DNA of 39,916 nucleotides from Ruminococcus sp. (GTDB taxonomy: Bacteria; Bacillota; Clostridia; Oscillospirales; Ruminococcaceae), in NCBI RefSeq assembly GCF_017464355.1, contig NZ_JAFUAG010000022.1, positions 1 to 39,916 on the forward strand. Reading direction: 5' to 3'. This document shows, one piece after another, positions 23,209 through 31,284 of the stretch; within the stretch, counting starts at the first letter, position 1; each line of letters begins with the position of its first letter. The position numbers and the translations under genes were made by a program. The notes beneath the pieces were generated by a model. It was not told the DNA's origin. It saw nothing but the letters and a program-made list of their open reading frames with translations, and ran no database searches.

Positions 23209-23769
23209 ATGAAACAAGACAGCAAAACTATCCGCGAACTCTACGCTAAGTATCAGAAACCCCATATGACCCGTGCCGAGCGTCAGGAGCTTATGGAAAA
23301 GATCTACCGTGAGCGCTATAAAGATGACCCCCGCAAACCCGTCTCCCAAAGGGGACAGGCCTTGATGAACCTCATCTGCGGTGTCATCATCTTCGCTATG
23401 GCCATGCTCATGACCCTCGGTATCAAGGCCGATAATATCCCCTCATCAGTGCCTCTGGCAGCCATTGTGCTGTTCATGGCCGTTATGGGATACTTCGAGG
23501 TAAGGCATAAAAAAGAACCCGCCGATGAGCTTTCAAAGGAGCTTATGCTCAAAGCCACCTCCTATTCCGCCTATGCCATGATAATAACGGTCTGGGCGCT
23601 GGGCTTCATCACCACCCTCATCAGTAATAAGAGAGGGGAAGAGTTCATCAGGGTGAACAGCGATAACCTAATGGGTCTTACAATGCTGCTGCTGGGCGTA
23701 TACCTCATAGTCAGAAATGCCGCCTACCTCCTGCTGGATAAAGCCCCCGCAGAAGACGAGGAGGAGTGA
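23209..23769 (+). CDS. Four-helix membrane protein A of the XRE operon
   Basis: This 186-residue protein has a charged, helical N-terminal 45 residues, then four hydrophobic helices (about 52-72, 82-95, 119-137 and 152-171), with EPADELSKELMLKATSYS between helices 2 and 3 and a very acidic end (DEEE). The next two genes share this plan, including the (D/E)-(L/M)S...KA...S loop and DEEE end. ACGGAGG precedes the ATG. The family resembles uncharacterised membrane proteins often encoded beside small XRE regulators; I assign no function. The stop region GAGGAGGAG is also the ribosome site of the next gene. Confidence 0.82.
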   Translation: MKQDSKTIRELYAKYQKPHMTRAERQELMEKIYRERYKDDPRKPVSQRGQALMNLICGVIIFAMAMLMTLGIKADNIPSSVPLAAIVLFMAVMGYFEVRHKKEPADELSKELMLKATSYSAYAMIITVWALGFITTLISNKRGEEFIRVNSDNLMGLTMLLLGVYLIVRNAAYLLLDKAPAEDEEE

Positions 23770-23771
23770 CC

Positions 23772-24293
23772 ATGAAAAATACCGTAAAGTCCCCCGAGGA
23801 GATAAGGGCACAGTATAAAAAAGATAAGCGCAAGCCCATGAGCGTCCGCGCCCACACAAAGCTGAATGCCATAACAGCCCTGTTCGCAGGCCTCTTCTGC
23901 TTCTATACGGTCTTCTCAGCCGATGTCATAGGTATGCAGGATCAGGATCACCCTGCCGACCTGGCCATATTTGTGGTGCTGATGATAGGTATGTTAGTCA
24001 GCGGCTTCATCTGGCTGATGAACCTGGCTTCCTATAAAATGGAACCCGATGACGAGCTTTCCGAACGGATAAGGGGCAAGGCCAACGGTATAAGCTTCGT
24101 GGTCTGGCATATCATCGTCATCAACCTGTTCTTCGTGGCCGAGCTTGTGAAAAAAGGCGCCATGTCCGCCATGTTCAGGCCGGGGAACTTCTTCATGCTC
24201 TTCATAAGCGGCATACTTACCTACGACGCCGCAAGGCACTTCACCTTCCTTATCCTTGACAGACCCGAAAAGTCCGATGACGAGGAGGAGTGA
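23772..24293 (+). CDS. Four-helix membrane protein B
   Basis: This 173-residue paralogue of the genes on both sides has an N-terminal EIRAQYKKDKRKPMSVRAHT, four hydrophobic helices (about 35-50, 64-85, 106-124 and 135-156), a MEPDDELSERIRGKANG loop and a DDEEE tail. The ATG at 23772 sits 7 nt after AGGAGG; the GTG at 23766 is too close to it. Protein C is highly similar, including nearly identical DNA over the first 100 bases, showing a recent tandem duplication. Confidence 0.83.
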   Translation: MKNTVKSPEEIRAQYKKDKRKPMSVRAHTKLNAITALFAGLFCFYTVFSADVIGMQDQDHPADLAIFVVLMIGMLVSGFIWLMNLASYKMEPDDELSERIRGKANGISFVVWHIIVINLFFVAELVKKGAMSAMFRPGNFFMLFISGILTYDAARHFTFLILDRPEKSDDEEE

Positions 24294-24295
24294 CC

Positions 24296-24814
24296 ATGAA
24301 AAATACTCCAAAGTCCACCGAAGAGATCAGGGCACAATATAAAAAAGATAAGCGCAAGCCCATGAGCGTTCGCGCCCACACAAAGCTCAAAGCCATAACA
24401 GCACTGTTTTCAGGCCTGTTTTTCTTCTACATGGTATTCTCGGGAGATGTCCTCGGCATGAATGATAAGGAAGACCACCCCGCTGATATCGCCGTAATGT
24501 TCGTGCTGATGACAGGTATGTTAATCAGCGGCTTCATCTGGCTGATGAACCTGGCTTCCTATAAAATGGAGCCTGATGACGAGATGTCCGCCCGTACAAG
24601 GGACAAGGCAAACGGTGTTTCGTTCTTTGTATGGTACCTGGCAGTGTTCCCGCTGCTGATGGTCATGGAGAAAGTTAAAAACGGCTCGGTGTCGCAGCTG
24701 CTCAGAGGGAGCTTTTATCTCATATTCATCAGCGGGCTGCTGATATACGATGCATTGAGGCATTTCATGTTCCTTATGCTTGATAAGCCCGACAGGGCAG
24801 ATGAGGAGGAATGA
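24296..24814 (+). CDS. Four-helix membrane protein C
   Basis: This 172-residue protein is closely similar to protein B (EIRAQYKKDKRKPMSVRAHT is identical, as is GFIWLMNLASYKMEPDDE). The divergence is concentrated in the third and fourth helices, where the outer-facing parts may differ in specificity. It ends in ADEEE. The start is ATG at 24296 after AGGAGG. Its stop overlaps the first possible ATG of the XRE gene, so they are coupled. Confidence 0.83.
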   Translation: MKNTPKSTEEIRAQYKKDKRKPMSVRAHTKLKAITALFSGLFFFYMVFSGDVLGMNDKEDHPADIAVMFVLMTGMLISGFIWLMNLASYKMEPDDEMSARTRDKANGVSFFVWYLAVFPLLMVMEKVKNGSVSQLLRGSFYLIFISGLLIYDALRHFMFLMLDKPDRADEEE

Positions 24815-24816
24815 AA

Positions 24817-25020
24817 ATGCCCGAGATGAAAACAAAACTCAAAGAACTCCGCGCTTCAAAAAACATGAAGCAGGGCGACCTTGCCGACCTGGTAGGTGTC
24901 CGCCGCGAAACTATAATCCGCCTTGAAAAAGGCCAGTATAACCCCTCCCTGAAGCTTGCCATGGATATAGCAAAGATCTTCGGCACCTCAGTGGAAGACA
25001 TCTTCTTCTTTGAAGATTGA
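24817..25020 (+). CDS. Small XRE-family transcriptional regulator
   Basis: The 67-residue protein is a single helix-turn-helix domain: LKELRASKNMKQGDLADLVG, then RRETIIRLEKGQYNPSLKLA, ending in VEDIFFFED. Small one-domain XRE proteins of this sort (YazB/YgzD-like) typically repress their own operon together with adjacent membrane proteins. I chose ATG 24817, 7 nt after AGGAGG, over ATG 24811. The three matched palindromes at 23041-23150 are its probable binding sites. Confidence 0.92.
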   Translation: MPEMKTKLKELRASKNMKQGDLADLVGVRRETIIRLEKGQYNPSLKLAMDIAKIFGTSVEDIFFFED

Positions 25021-25051
25021 CCCTCATATAAACGAAAGGAAGACAAAAGAA

Positions 25052-26116
25052 ATGGAAAACAACAACAACCCCCAGTACGGCACCCCCGTGAACGGTGCCC
25101 CGCAGTACGGCGCCCCCATGAACGGCGCCCCGCAGTACGGCACCCCCGTGAACGGCGCCCCACAGTACGGCACCCCCATGAACGGCACCCCACAGTACGG
25201 CGCACCCATGAACAACATGGCGCCAGGCGGACAGTTTGCCCCGCCCCCCATGGGCTACAGGCCGCCCCCCGCCCCCCGCACCTCCACCCTGCGCACCGTA
25301 ATCATCATAGTGGCAACTATCGTGCTTTATTTCGGTATCGAATGGCTCTTCGCCAACCTCAATGCCATTTTCTTCAAAATACCCAATACGTCCTATAAGC
25401 TCCAGTTCATAGGCTCTATCCCCGTAGCCGCCATGCTCATTATCATGGTCATGGCCGTCATGAAAAAAAAGCATATCTTCACCGCTAAGGGCAACGGCTT
25501 CTTCCCTGGGCTCCTGGTCGGCGGATATCTCATCTTCGGCGCAGTGTCCAGCCTCTTCACCCAGCTTTTCCAGCATACCGATGCCAACGGCCAACCCACC
25601 TACTCTGCCCCCGAAAGCCTCACCTTCGGCACCGAGCAGATCTGGCTCATCATCGGTGTTATCCTCAGCGCAGGTATCTGCGAGGAGCTCATGTTCCGCG
25701 GTGTTATCCTCAATGCCCTCCGTGACCGCTTCGGCAGAGATACCTTCAAAGGCACCCTCCTCGCTATCATAATTTCAGGCGTGATGTTCGGCTGTATGCA
25801 CTTCATCAACCTCAGGGCAGGCGTGCCTCTCCCCAACGTGCTGGCACAGGTCGTTTCCGTAACGGGAATGGGTATCTTCATGGGCGCAGTTTACTGCCGC
25901 AGCGGAAATATCAAGGTATGCTTCTTCCTCCATTCTTTCCTGGATCTCTGCATACTCCTCCCCAACAGCATGACCACAGGCAATGACCTCGTTTCCTCCC
26001 TCACCCAGACCATCACTCCCGCTGCATTCCTGGGTATCTTCATCTATAGCGGAGTTACCTGCTATCTCCTCAGAAAAGATGTCCGTTACGACCTCTTCAC
26101 CTACGATATCACCTGA
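25052..26116 (+). CDS. CPBP (CAAX-type) intramembrane protease with repetitive N-terminus
   Basis: The 354-residue protein has an N-terminal tail of five 10-residue repeats, PQYG(T/A)P(V/M)NG(A/T), at residues 7-56, then a Pro-rich linker and about eight transmembrane helices. The Abi/CPBP active-site motifs are EELMFRG (Glu211, Glu212, Arg216), FGCMHF (His250) and FLHSFLD (His294, Asp298). Such enzymes cleave or mature membrane peptides and often confer bacteriocin immunity. The start is ATG at 25052 after AAAGGAAG. It lies 31 nt downstream of the XRE gene, so it is the last gene of that operon. The tail is predicted to be cytoplasmic and disordered; its role is unknown. Confidence 0.9.
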   Translation: MENNNNPQYGTPVNGAPQYGAPMNGAPQYGTPVNGAPQYGTPMNGTPQYGAPMNNMAPGGQFAPPPMGYRPPPAPRTSTLRTVIIIVATIVLYFGIEWLFANLNAIFFKIPNTSYKLQFIGSIPVAAMLIIMVMAVMKKKHIFTAKGNGFFPGLLVGGYLIFGAVSSLFTQLFQHTDANGQPTYSAPESLTFGTEQIWLIIGVILSAGICEELMFRGVILNALRDRFGRDTFKGTLLAIIISGVMFGCMHFINLRAGVPLPNVLAQVVSVTGMGIFMGAVYCRSGNIKVCFFLHSFLDLCILLPNSMTTGNDLVSSLTQTITPAAFLGIFIYSGVTCYLLRKDVRYDLFTYDIT

Positions 26117-26252
26117 AAAAACGTCCCCCGCCGGGGGCGGCTTACAGCAAGAACTGCGTATCCTGCCATGGGAGAGCCTTCTTCAGAAAGGTTTCCCCGA
26201 TAAGATACGCAGTTCTTTTCTATGAGCCGTCCCTGTCGTGGGGACTTTTTTT
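26117..26252. repeat. Shrunken copy of the large palindromic element, acting as terminator
   Basis: The outer arms AAAAAACGTCCCC and GGGGACTTTTTTT pair, and GGCTTACAGC...AAGAACTGCGTATC pairs with GATACGCAGTTCTT...TATGAGCC. Of the internal modules only CTTCTTCAGAAAGGTTTCCCCGATAA remains. Sequence and position show it to be a deleted relative of 5425-5760 and 6626-6923. It ends the XRE/CPBP operon. Confidence 0.72.
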
Positions 26253-26267
26253 AGCTGACGGGGGCTA

Positions 26268-26296
26268 TTGAAAAGCGGTGAGATTTGTGATATAAT
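26268..26296 (+). promoter_or_regulatory. Promoter of the hybrid histidine kinase
   Basis: TTGAAA (26268-26273), 17 nt, TATAAT (26291-26296), about 30-40 nt before the start codon. Confidence 0.78.
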
Positions 26297-26324
26297 CATA
26301 TTAACTTGATACGGTGCAAGGCGG

Positions 26325-29300
26325 GTGAAGACATTGAAAAAGAATACTAAGGTCATAGTAACGGTAGCAGTGGCAGCGTCGCTGCTGGTCACAGCGATGA
26401 TAATGGAGATAGTTCTGGTTTTCAGGATGACTACCGAGCAGGCCAAGGAAGCAGGCAGCAGCAAACTCAGCGAAGTCAGCAGCAGGCTGGACGACACCAT
26501 AAACGAGGCCCGTGAGGAAGTCATGTCCCTGGCCATGGGGGCGCAGCTGTACCTTGATGACCGCGCCCAGCTTGAAGGCTATCTGCGCACCCGCAAGAAA
26601 GACCTCAGCGAGAGGACAGGGGGCTCCTGCTACAATGCCTATGCCGCAGGAGAGGGCTGGGCTGTCATACCCGATTTCGATGCCCCCGCCGATTACGTCG
26701 CCACAGAGCGCAGCTGGTATGCGGGAGCCAAGCGCAGCATGGGTACCCCCTACGTCACCGACCCCTACGTCGATGCCGCCACAGGGGATCTCTGCTATAC
26801 CGTTTCCGTTATCCTCAATGACGGTGATACAGTAGTAGCCCTTGACTATTCCATGGACACCGTCCGTTCCTACATAGATGAAATGTATACCGATGACGGC
26901 CACGAAGCTGTCATCGTCACCGCCCAGGGTACTATCGCAGGCTGTACCTCCCCCGACCTGGTGGGAAAGGATATGCTCACCGAGCTGCCCGATTATACAG
27001 GCATTTTCTCCCTGGCCAAAAACAGCGATGCCCCCGTGCATATAAGCCGTCGGGGCGAGAACCTCTTTGCTGTCCGTTCAGGCTTCGGCTGGTACCTCAT
27101 AGTCTCCGAGAACGACCTTTCCCTCTACCGTTCTTCCTATACCCAGATACTGGTAATGACAGGGGTCTCCCTTATCATTCTCATCATAATGATACATATG
27201 TACCTCACCACCGCCCGTGCGGCCAAGCAGGCAGAGGATACCCTGGCAGGCAGCGAAAAGTTCCTCAAAGACCTTACGGCAGGCGTGCAGGAACCCCTGC
27301 GCCGTATCATCACAGGGGCAAGCCCCGAGAACGTCCGCAGCTCCACCGACTATGAGCTTGAATTCGAGAATATCCGCGAAGCAGGCAGCCAGCTCAGCGA
27401 AATGATAGGCGAGATAAACTCCTATAACAGCATAGTCAGCACCGAAAAGAAAAACAAAGAGAAAAAGAAGATAAAAAATACCACCGTCCTTACCCTTGAC
27501 CGCCACTTCAAGCGGCTCATAAGTATAGCCCTGGCGCTGGTCTTCATCATGAGCGCCTATATAAACTTCACCTCCGCCTTCCGCTTCGGCAAGGGTCAGA
27601 TGAAGGAGAAACTGGGCGTACATACCGCCCGTCTTCAGGAATGGGTCAGCTCCCAGATGAGCATACTGGATATGTTCTGCTCCGTCATCTCCACCTCCCC
27701 CGAAATGCTCGATGATTACGAGGGCATGGTCAGGTACCTTGACGATATCACTATCCAGTACCCCGAGATATCCGCCAGCTATATCACCAACCCCTCCTGG
27801 GAACATACCGTTATCATGAACAACGGCTGGGAACCCGATGATAACTGGCACGTCGAGGACAGAGAGTGGTATAAGCAGCTGGAGACCTCCAAGAACGGCA
27901 GGTGTATCTCCGCCCCCTACTACGATGAACAGACAGGCCTCTACTGCGTCACATTCGCCGAAAGGGTCTGCGATGCCCGCACAGGCGCCTATCTGGGCAG
28001 CTTCGGTATCGACTTCTATATGGATAAACTGGTGGATATCCTTGGCTCCAGCTACGGCGAGAACGGCTATGCCTTTATCTCCGATGCCGAGGGCAGAATG
28101 GTCGATCACCCCTACGGCGCCTACCGCATGACAGGCTCCGATGTCACCAATATAGCCGAACAGCCCTACGTTTCCGTCAAGACCGACGGCGATGATATGG
28201 CTTTCATCATGGACTACGACGGCAAGCTCCGTGCCCTGCTGGCACAGTCCGTCCCCGAGGCAGGCTTCACCGTCTACCTGGCAGAAAACATAACCAGCGT
28301 ATTCAGCGGCGTCCTCCTCTACGGACTCATCTGCCTGGCCATACTCCTTGTATGCACCGTGGCAGTCTATATGCTGACAAATAACCTCATAGCCATGCAG
28401 GAGGAAGCCAACCGCCAGCTGAAACTCTCAGCCGAAGCCGCTATCGCCGCCGATGAAGCCAAGAGCAGCTTCCTCGCCCAGATGTCCCACGAGATACGCA
28501 CCCCCATAAATGCCGTCCTCGGCATGAATGAGATGATACTCCGTGAAAGCGACGACGAGGATATCAAGGACTATGCCGAGAATATCCGTTCCGCAGGCAG
28601 AACTCTGCTCTCACTCATAAACTCTATCCTTGATTTCTCCAAGATAGAAGACGGCAAAATGAAGATAATCCCCGCCGCCTACAGCACCTCCTCCATGATA
28701 AATGACCTCGTGACCTCCGTGGCAGCCCGTGCCGCCGCCAAGGACCTCACCCTCAATGTCAAGGCCGACCCCGACCTGCCCGCCAAGCTCAAAGGCGATG
28801 ATATGCGCATAAAACAGGTCATATCCAATTTGCTGACCAATGCGGTCAAGTATACCGAAAAGGGAAGTGTCACCCTGACCATAAAGGCCGACGACCGTAC
28901 CGATGACAGCATACAGCTCTATGTCGAGGTGGCCGATACAGGCATAGGTATCAAGGAAGAAGACCTGGGCGCCCTCTTCGAGACCTTCCGCCGCCTGGAC
29001 GAAACACGCAACCGCAGTATCGAAGGCACAGGCCTGGGTATGTCCATAGTCACCAAGCTCCTTGAAATGATGGACAGCGAGCTCCATGTGGAAAGTATCT
29101 ACGGTGTGGGCAGTACCTTCTGGTTCCGCCTGCCCCAGCGTATCTCCGACCCCTCTCCTATGGGTCAGTATAACCACCGCAAGCACCTGCGCTCCAGGGA
29201 GAAAGACCGCCATATCTATGCCCCCGAAGCTAAAGTGCTGGTGGTGGACGACAACGAAATGAACATCAAGGTGGCCGTCAGCCTCATGAAGCTCTACGGC

Positions 29301-30053
29301 ATAGTCCCCGAAACAGCCTCCTCAGGCTACATGGCTCTGTCCATGATAAGGGAAAAGCGCTACGATGTCATCCTCCTTGACCATATGATGCCCGGCATGG
29401 ACGGCATCGAAACTCTCATGCGTATCGAGGAAGAGGGTATGCGTGACGCTGAAACAGCTATCATCGCCCTTACCGCCAACGCAGTGGTCGGCGCCAGGGA
29501 TACCTACATCTCAGCAGGCTTCGATGACTACCTTACCAAGCCCATCGAAAGCGCCCAGCTGGAAAAAATGCTGAAAAAATATATCCCCGCCGACCTCGTC
29601 ACCATGGTCAGAACAGGAGAAAAGAAAAAACAGCAGGAGGAAACCCCCGCTGACAGCTTCACCGTAGATGAACTGAAAAAACTCTGTGAGCTCTGCCGTG
29701 ACCTCAACCCCCTGCTGGGTCTTGAATACTGCATGGGTTCGCGGGAATTCTACCTCGATACCCTCGCAGGCTTTGCCGAAGCTGATAAGCGTGAAAAGCT
29801 CATATCAGCCTTTGCCGCCTGCGATGCCGAGAACTACCGCATAACCGCCCACAGTATCAAAAGCGCCGCCCTTACCGTAGGCTACCAGCTTTTGTCAGAC
29901 CATGCCAAAGCCCTGGAATTTGCCGCCCGTGACGGCGATACCGACTACATCGCCCATCACCACGAAGCTTTCCTGGAAGAATACACCAATGCCCTGACCT
30001 CAGCCAAAACCGCCGCAGAGCATTTTTCAGGGAAAGAACAGCCCCGTGGGTAG
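26325..30053 (+). CDS. Double-sensor hybrid histidine kinase (Cache x2, HisKA, HATPase, REC, Hpt)
   Basis: This 1242-residue membrane sensor has a TM helix (about 9-33), an extracellular Cache-like domain (about 70-265) and a second TM helix (274-293). A degenerate HisKA-like segment (310-372) carries Ala319 where the phospho-His should be. A third TM (397-413), a second Cache-like domain (about 430-655) and a fourth TM (660-684) follow. Then come an intact HisKA (His722 in MSHEIRTP), a HATPase with NLLTNAVKY, DTGIGI and GTGLGMS, a receiver domain (970-1085, Asp1019 in LLDHMMPGMDG) and a C-terminal Hpt domain (His1176 in AHSIKSAA). It should run a multi-step phosphorelay; no output regulator is adjacent. 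GTG at 26325 or TTG at 26334 is the start; AAGGCGGGTGA suits the TTG better by spacing. It appears to have arisen by fusion of two sensor kinases. Confidence 0.92.
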   Translation: MKTLKKNTKVIVTVAVAASLLVTAMIMEIVLVFRMTTEQAKEAGSSKLSEVSSRLDDTINEAREEVMSLAMGAQLYLDDRAQLEGYLRTRKKDLSERTGGSCYNAYAAGEGWAVIPDFDAPADYVATERSWYAGAKRSMGTPYVTDPYVDAATGDLCYTVSVILNDGDTVVALDYSMDTVRSYIDEMYTDDGHEAVIVTAQGTIAGCTSPDLVGKDMLTELPDYTGIFSLAKNSDAPVHISRRGENLFAVRSGFGWYLIVSENDLSLYRSSYTQILVMTGVSLIILIIMIHMYLTTARAAKQAEDTLAGSEKFLKDLTAGVQEPLRRIITGASPENVRSSTDYELEFENIREAGSQLSEMIGEINSYNSIVSTEKKNKEKKKIKNTTVLTLDRHFKRLISIALALVFIMSAYINFTSAFRFGKGQMKEKLGVHTARLQEWVSSQMSILDMFCSVISTSPEMLDDYEGMVRYLDDITIQYPEISASYITNPSWEHTVIMNNGWEPDDNWHVEDREWYKQLETSKNGRCISAPYYDEQTGLYCVTFAERVCDARTGAYLGSFGIDFYMDKLVDILGSSYGENGYAFISDAEGRMVDHPYGAYRMTGSDVTNIAEQPYVSVKTDGDDMAFIMDYDGKLRALLAQSVPEAGFTVYLAENITSVFSGVLLYGLICLAILLVCTVAVYMLTNNLIAMQEEANRQLKLSAEAAIAADEAKSSFLAQMSHEIRTPINAVLGMNEMILRESDDEDIKDYAENIRSAGRTLLSLINSILDFSKIEDGKMKIIPAAYSTSSMINDLVTSVAARAAAKDLTLNVKADPDLPAKLKGDDMRIKQVISNLLTNAVKYTEKGSVTLTIKADDRTDDSIQLYVEVADTGIGIKEEDLGALFETFRRLDETRNRSIEGTGLGMSIVTKLLEMMDSELHVESIYGVGSTFWFRLPQRISDPSPMGQYNHRKHLRSREKDRHIYAPEAKVLVVDDNEMNIKVAVSLMKLYGIVPETASSGYMALSMIREKRYDVILLDHMMPGMDGIETLMRIEEEGMRDAETAIIALTANAVVGARDTYISAGFDDYLTKPIESAQLEKMLKKYIPADLVTMVRTGEKKKQQEETPADSFTVDELKKLCELCRDLNPLLGLEYCMGSREFYLDTLAGFAEADKREKLISAFAACDAENYRITAHSIKSAALTVGYQLLSDHAKALEFAARDGDTDYIAHHHEAFLEEYTNALTSAKTAAEHFSGKEQPRG

Positions 30054-30103
30054 GCCGTGTCCTGCGAAAACTATCATGCAGTAAACAAAATGTCCCGCTG
30101 ATA

Positions 30104-30143
30104 AAGCGATGTCCTCCTATATTCGGAGGACATCGCTTTTGCT
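30104..30143 (+). terminator. Strong terminator of the histidine kinase gene
   Basis: AAAGCGATGTCCTCC (30104-30118) pairs perfectly with GGAGGACATCGCTTT (30126-30140), a 15-bp stem followed by TTG. The flanking A/T runs allow function in both directions. Confidence 0.88.
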
Positions 30144-30344
30144 GTATATCCCGATCTGGTTGTGTATTGATCGAAAAAAAGCCATTCTGTATCATCAGCG
30201 ATACACTTCAAAAACGGTATCAGCTTTGATGTGCCCGGGGGCTGTATCTGAAAGGGGTCGGGCAGTATGAGCATTAAAAACGAAGACGCAAAGCAGCTGG
30301 GTATCTGTCTGCTGCCCGTATCTCCCTGTTGTAAAACTTTACCA
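30144..30344. other. Gene-free segment with 39-bp dispersed repeat (copy B at 30175-30213)
   Basis: Positions 30175-30213 match 1690-1728 (minus) at 37 of 39 bases. Here the inner palindrome TGTATC-ATCAGC-GATACA is perfect. On the minus strand an open frame runs through the region and reads KLIPFLKCIADDTE in it, but no start, ribosome site or known family supports a gene. It may be a decayed coding fragment or a mobile palindrome. Confidence 0.45.
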
Positions 30345-30391
30345 CAAAAAACAAAGCCTCGGGAAATGCCTGTCATCAGCTCCCGGGGCTT
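30345..30391 (-). terminator. Terminator of the FMN reductase gene
   Basis: On the minus strand AAGCCCCGGGA pairs with TCCCGAGGCTT, followed by TGTTTTTT. It lies 35 nt after the stop codon at 30426. Confidence 0.85.
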
Positions 30392-30425
30392 GAATGTTAT
30401 TCGGTTACGCCAAACTGCGGGTCTG

Positions 30426-30986
30426 TCATTGTTCTTCGCGCTTTCCGACAGAAGCACCGAGCATATAGGCAGCTTCACATTCGGGGATAGCCCGCATATC
30501 CATATCATCGGTATGCAGCATAGCCGCCTTTCCGAGATTTCGCCACGCAAGCCGTTTCATCATGTGATCGAAATGCTCATACAGCAGTTCAGGGTGACTT
30601 CCGCCTGCCGCGACCAGCAATGCACCGCCTCTGCCTTTGCCTATCAGTTCACTTCTGTCATACTCTGCCAGCGCCCACAGCCTGTCGATGACATTTTTGA
30701 GCAGACCGCTGTACGACCAGAAAAACAGGGGAGTAGCAAACACTATCACATCAGCCTTGCGCAGCTCTGCATATATGGTATCCATATCGTCACGCTGCAC
30801 GCAGGGGTGCTCCCTGTCCCTGCCTCCGTTCAGACAACCGATACAGCAATGGATATCAAGCTTGCACAGGTCAATGACCGTGACCCTGTGACCGACCGTT
30901 TCTGCCCCCCTGCAGAATGATCTTATCATTTCAGCCGTGAAAGCATTTGGTCTGGCAGAGCCATTGAGCACGAGAATATTTGACAT
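30426..30986 (-). CDS. NAD(P)H-dependent FMN reductase / flavodoxin-fold oxidoreductase
   Basis: The 186-residue flavoprotein has the FMN-phosphate loop LNGSARPNAFT at the N-terminus, a CCIGCLNGG segment, the ATPLFFWSYSGLLKNVIDR motif and GGALLVAAGG, typical of NADPH-dependent FMN reductases and iron-sulfur-flavoprotein relatives. Only two Cys flank the GxC motif, not a full cluster site. It probably reduces flavins, quinones or other electrophiles in the cytoplasm. ATG 30986 is chosen with AGGAGG upstream; the longer frame to 31004 lacks a ribosome site. It is a single gene with its own promoter, overlapping operator palindrome and terminator, as is usual for an inducible detoxification enzyme. 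Confidence 0.9.
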   Translation of the reverse strand: MSNILVLNGSARPNAFTAEMIRSFCRGAETVGHRVTVIDLCKLDIHCCIGCLNGGRDREHPCVQRDDMDTIYAELRKADVIVFATPLFFWSYSGLLKNVIDRLWALAEYDRSELIGKGRGGALLVAAGGSHPELLYEHFDHMMKRLAWRNLGKAAMLHTDDMDMRAIPECEAAYMLGASVGKREEQ

Positions 30987-31004
30987 TGCGATACCTCCTG
31001 TCAT

Positions 31005-31044
31005 GTCGTATCATAATTATACGACCTGCCGTTGTAAAAGTCAA
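31005..31044 (-). promoter_or_regulatory. Promoter and operator palindrome of the FMN reductase gene
   Basis: On the minus strand TTGACT (31044-31039), 17 nt, TATAAT (31021-31016). A perfect inverted repeat GTCGTAT-N7-ATACGAC (31005-31025) covers the -10 box and transcription start, as for a MarR- or HxlR-type repressor. No regulator gene is adjacent. Confidence 0.8.
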
Positions 31045-31240
31045 GCTCGGTGCTGTAAAATATCCGTTCCCCGTGAAGTCCGATCGCGTGTTGCCTGCCA
31101 TGCCCTGTGTAAAACATCTCCCATTCAACTGTTTGCCAAGCTTACATACCATCGTCATATCCAAACGGCAGGCGCAGCTACACCGCACTGTTATCCCCCC
31201 TGAAAACCCGCGAGCGCAGCGAGCCGCCACAATTATGAAT

Positions 31241-31281
31241 CAAAAAGCCCCCCTCAGCCGAAAAAGCCAAGGGGGGAAAAC
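31241..31281 (-). terminator. Terminator of ssrA
   Basis: On the minus strand CCCCCCTTGGC, loop TTTTTC, GGCTGAGGGGGG, then CTTTTTG. It directly follows the CCA end of tmRNA. Just beyond it lies AGCGAGCCGCC with AATTATGAAT (31217-31240), another mosaic-repeat end. Confidence 0.85.
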
Positions 31282-31284
31282 ATA

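Noticed and set aside
26301-29213. Several minus-strand frames of 200-343 codons opposite the histidine kinase
   Set aside because: The plus-strand frame holds all kinase motifs; the antisense frames are Gly/His/Ala-rich and match no family.
30074-30550. 158-codon minus-strand frame downstream of the histidine kinase
   Set aside because: It crosses two terminators and the 3' part of the FMN reductase gene and has no ribosome site or known homologue; at most a decayed fragment.
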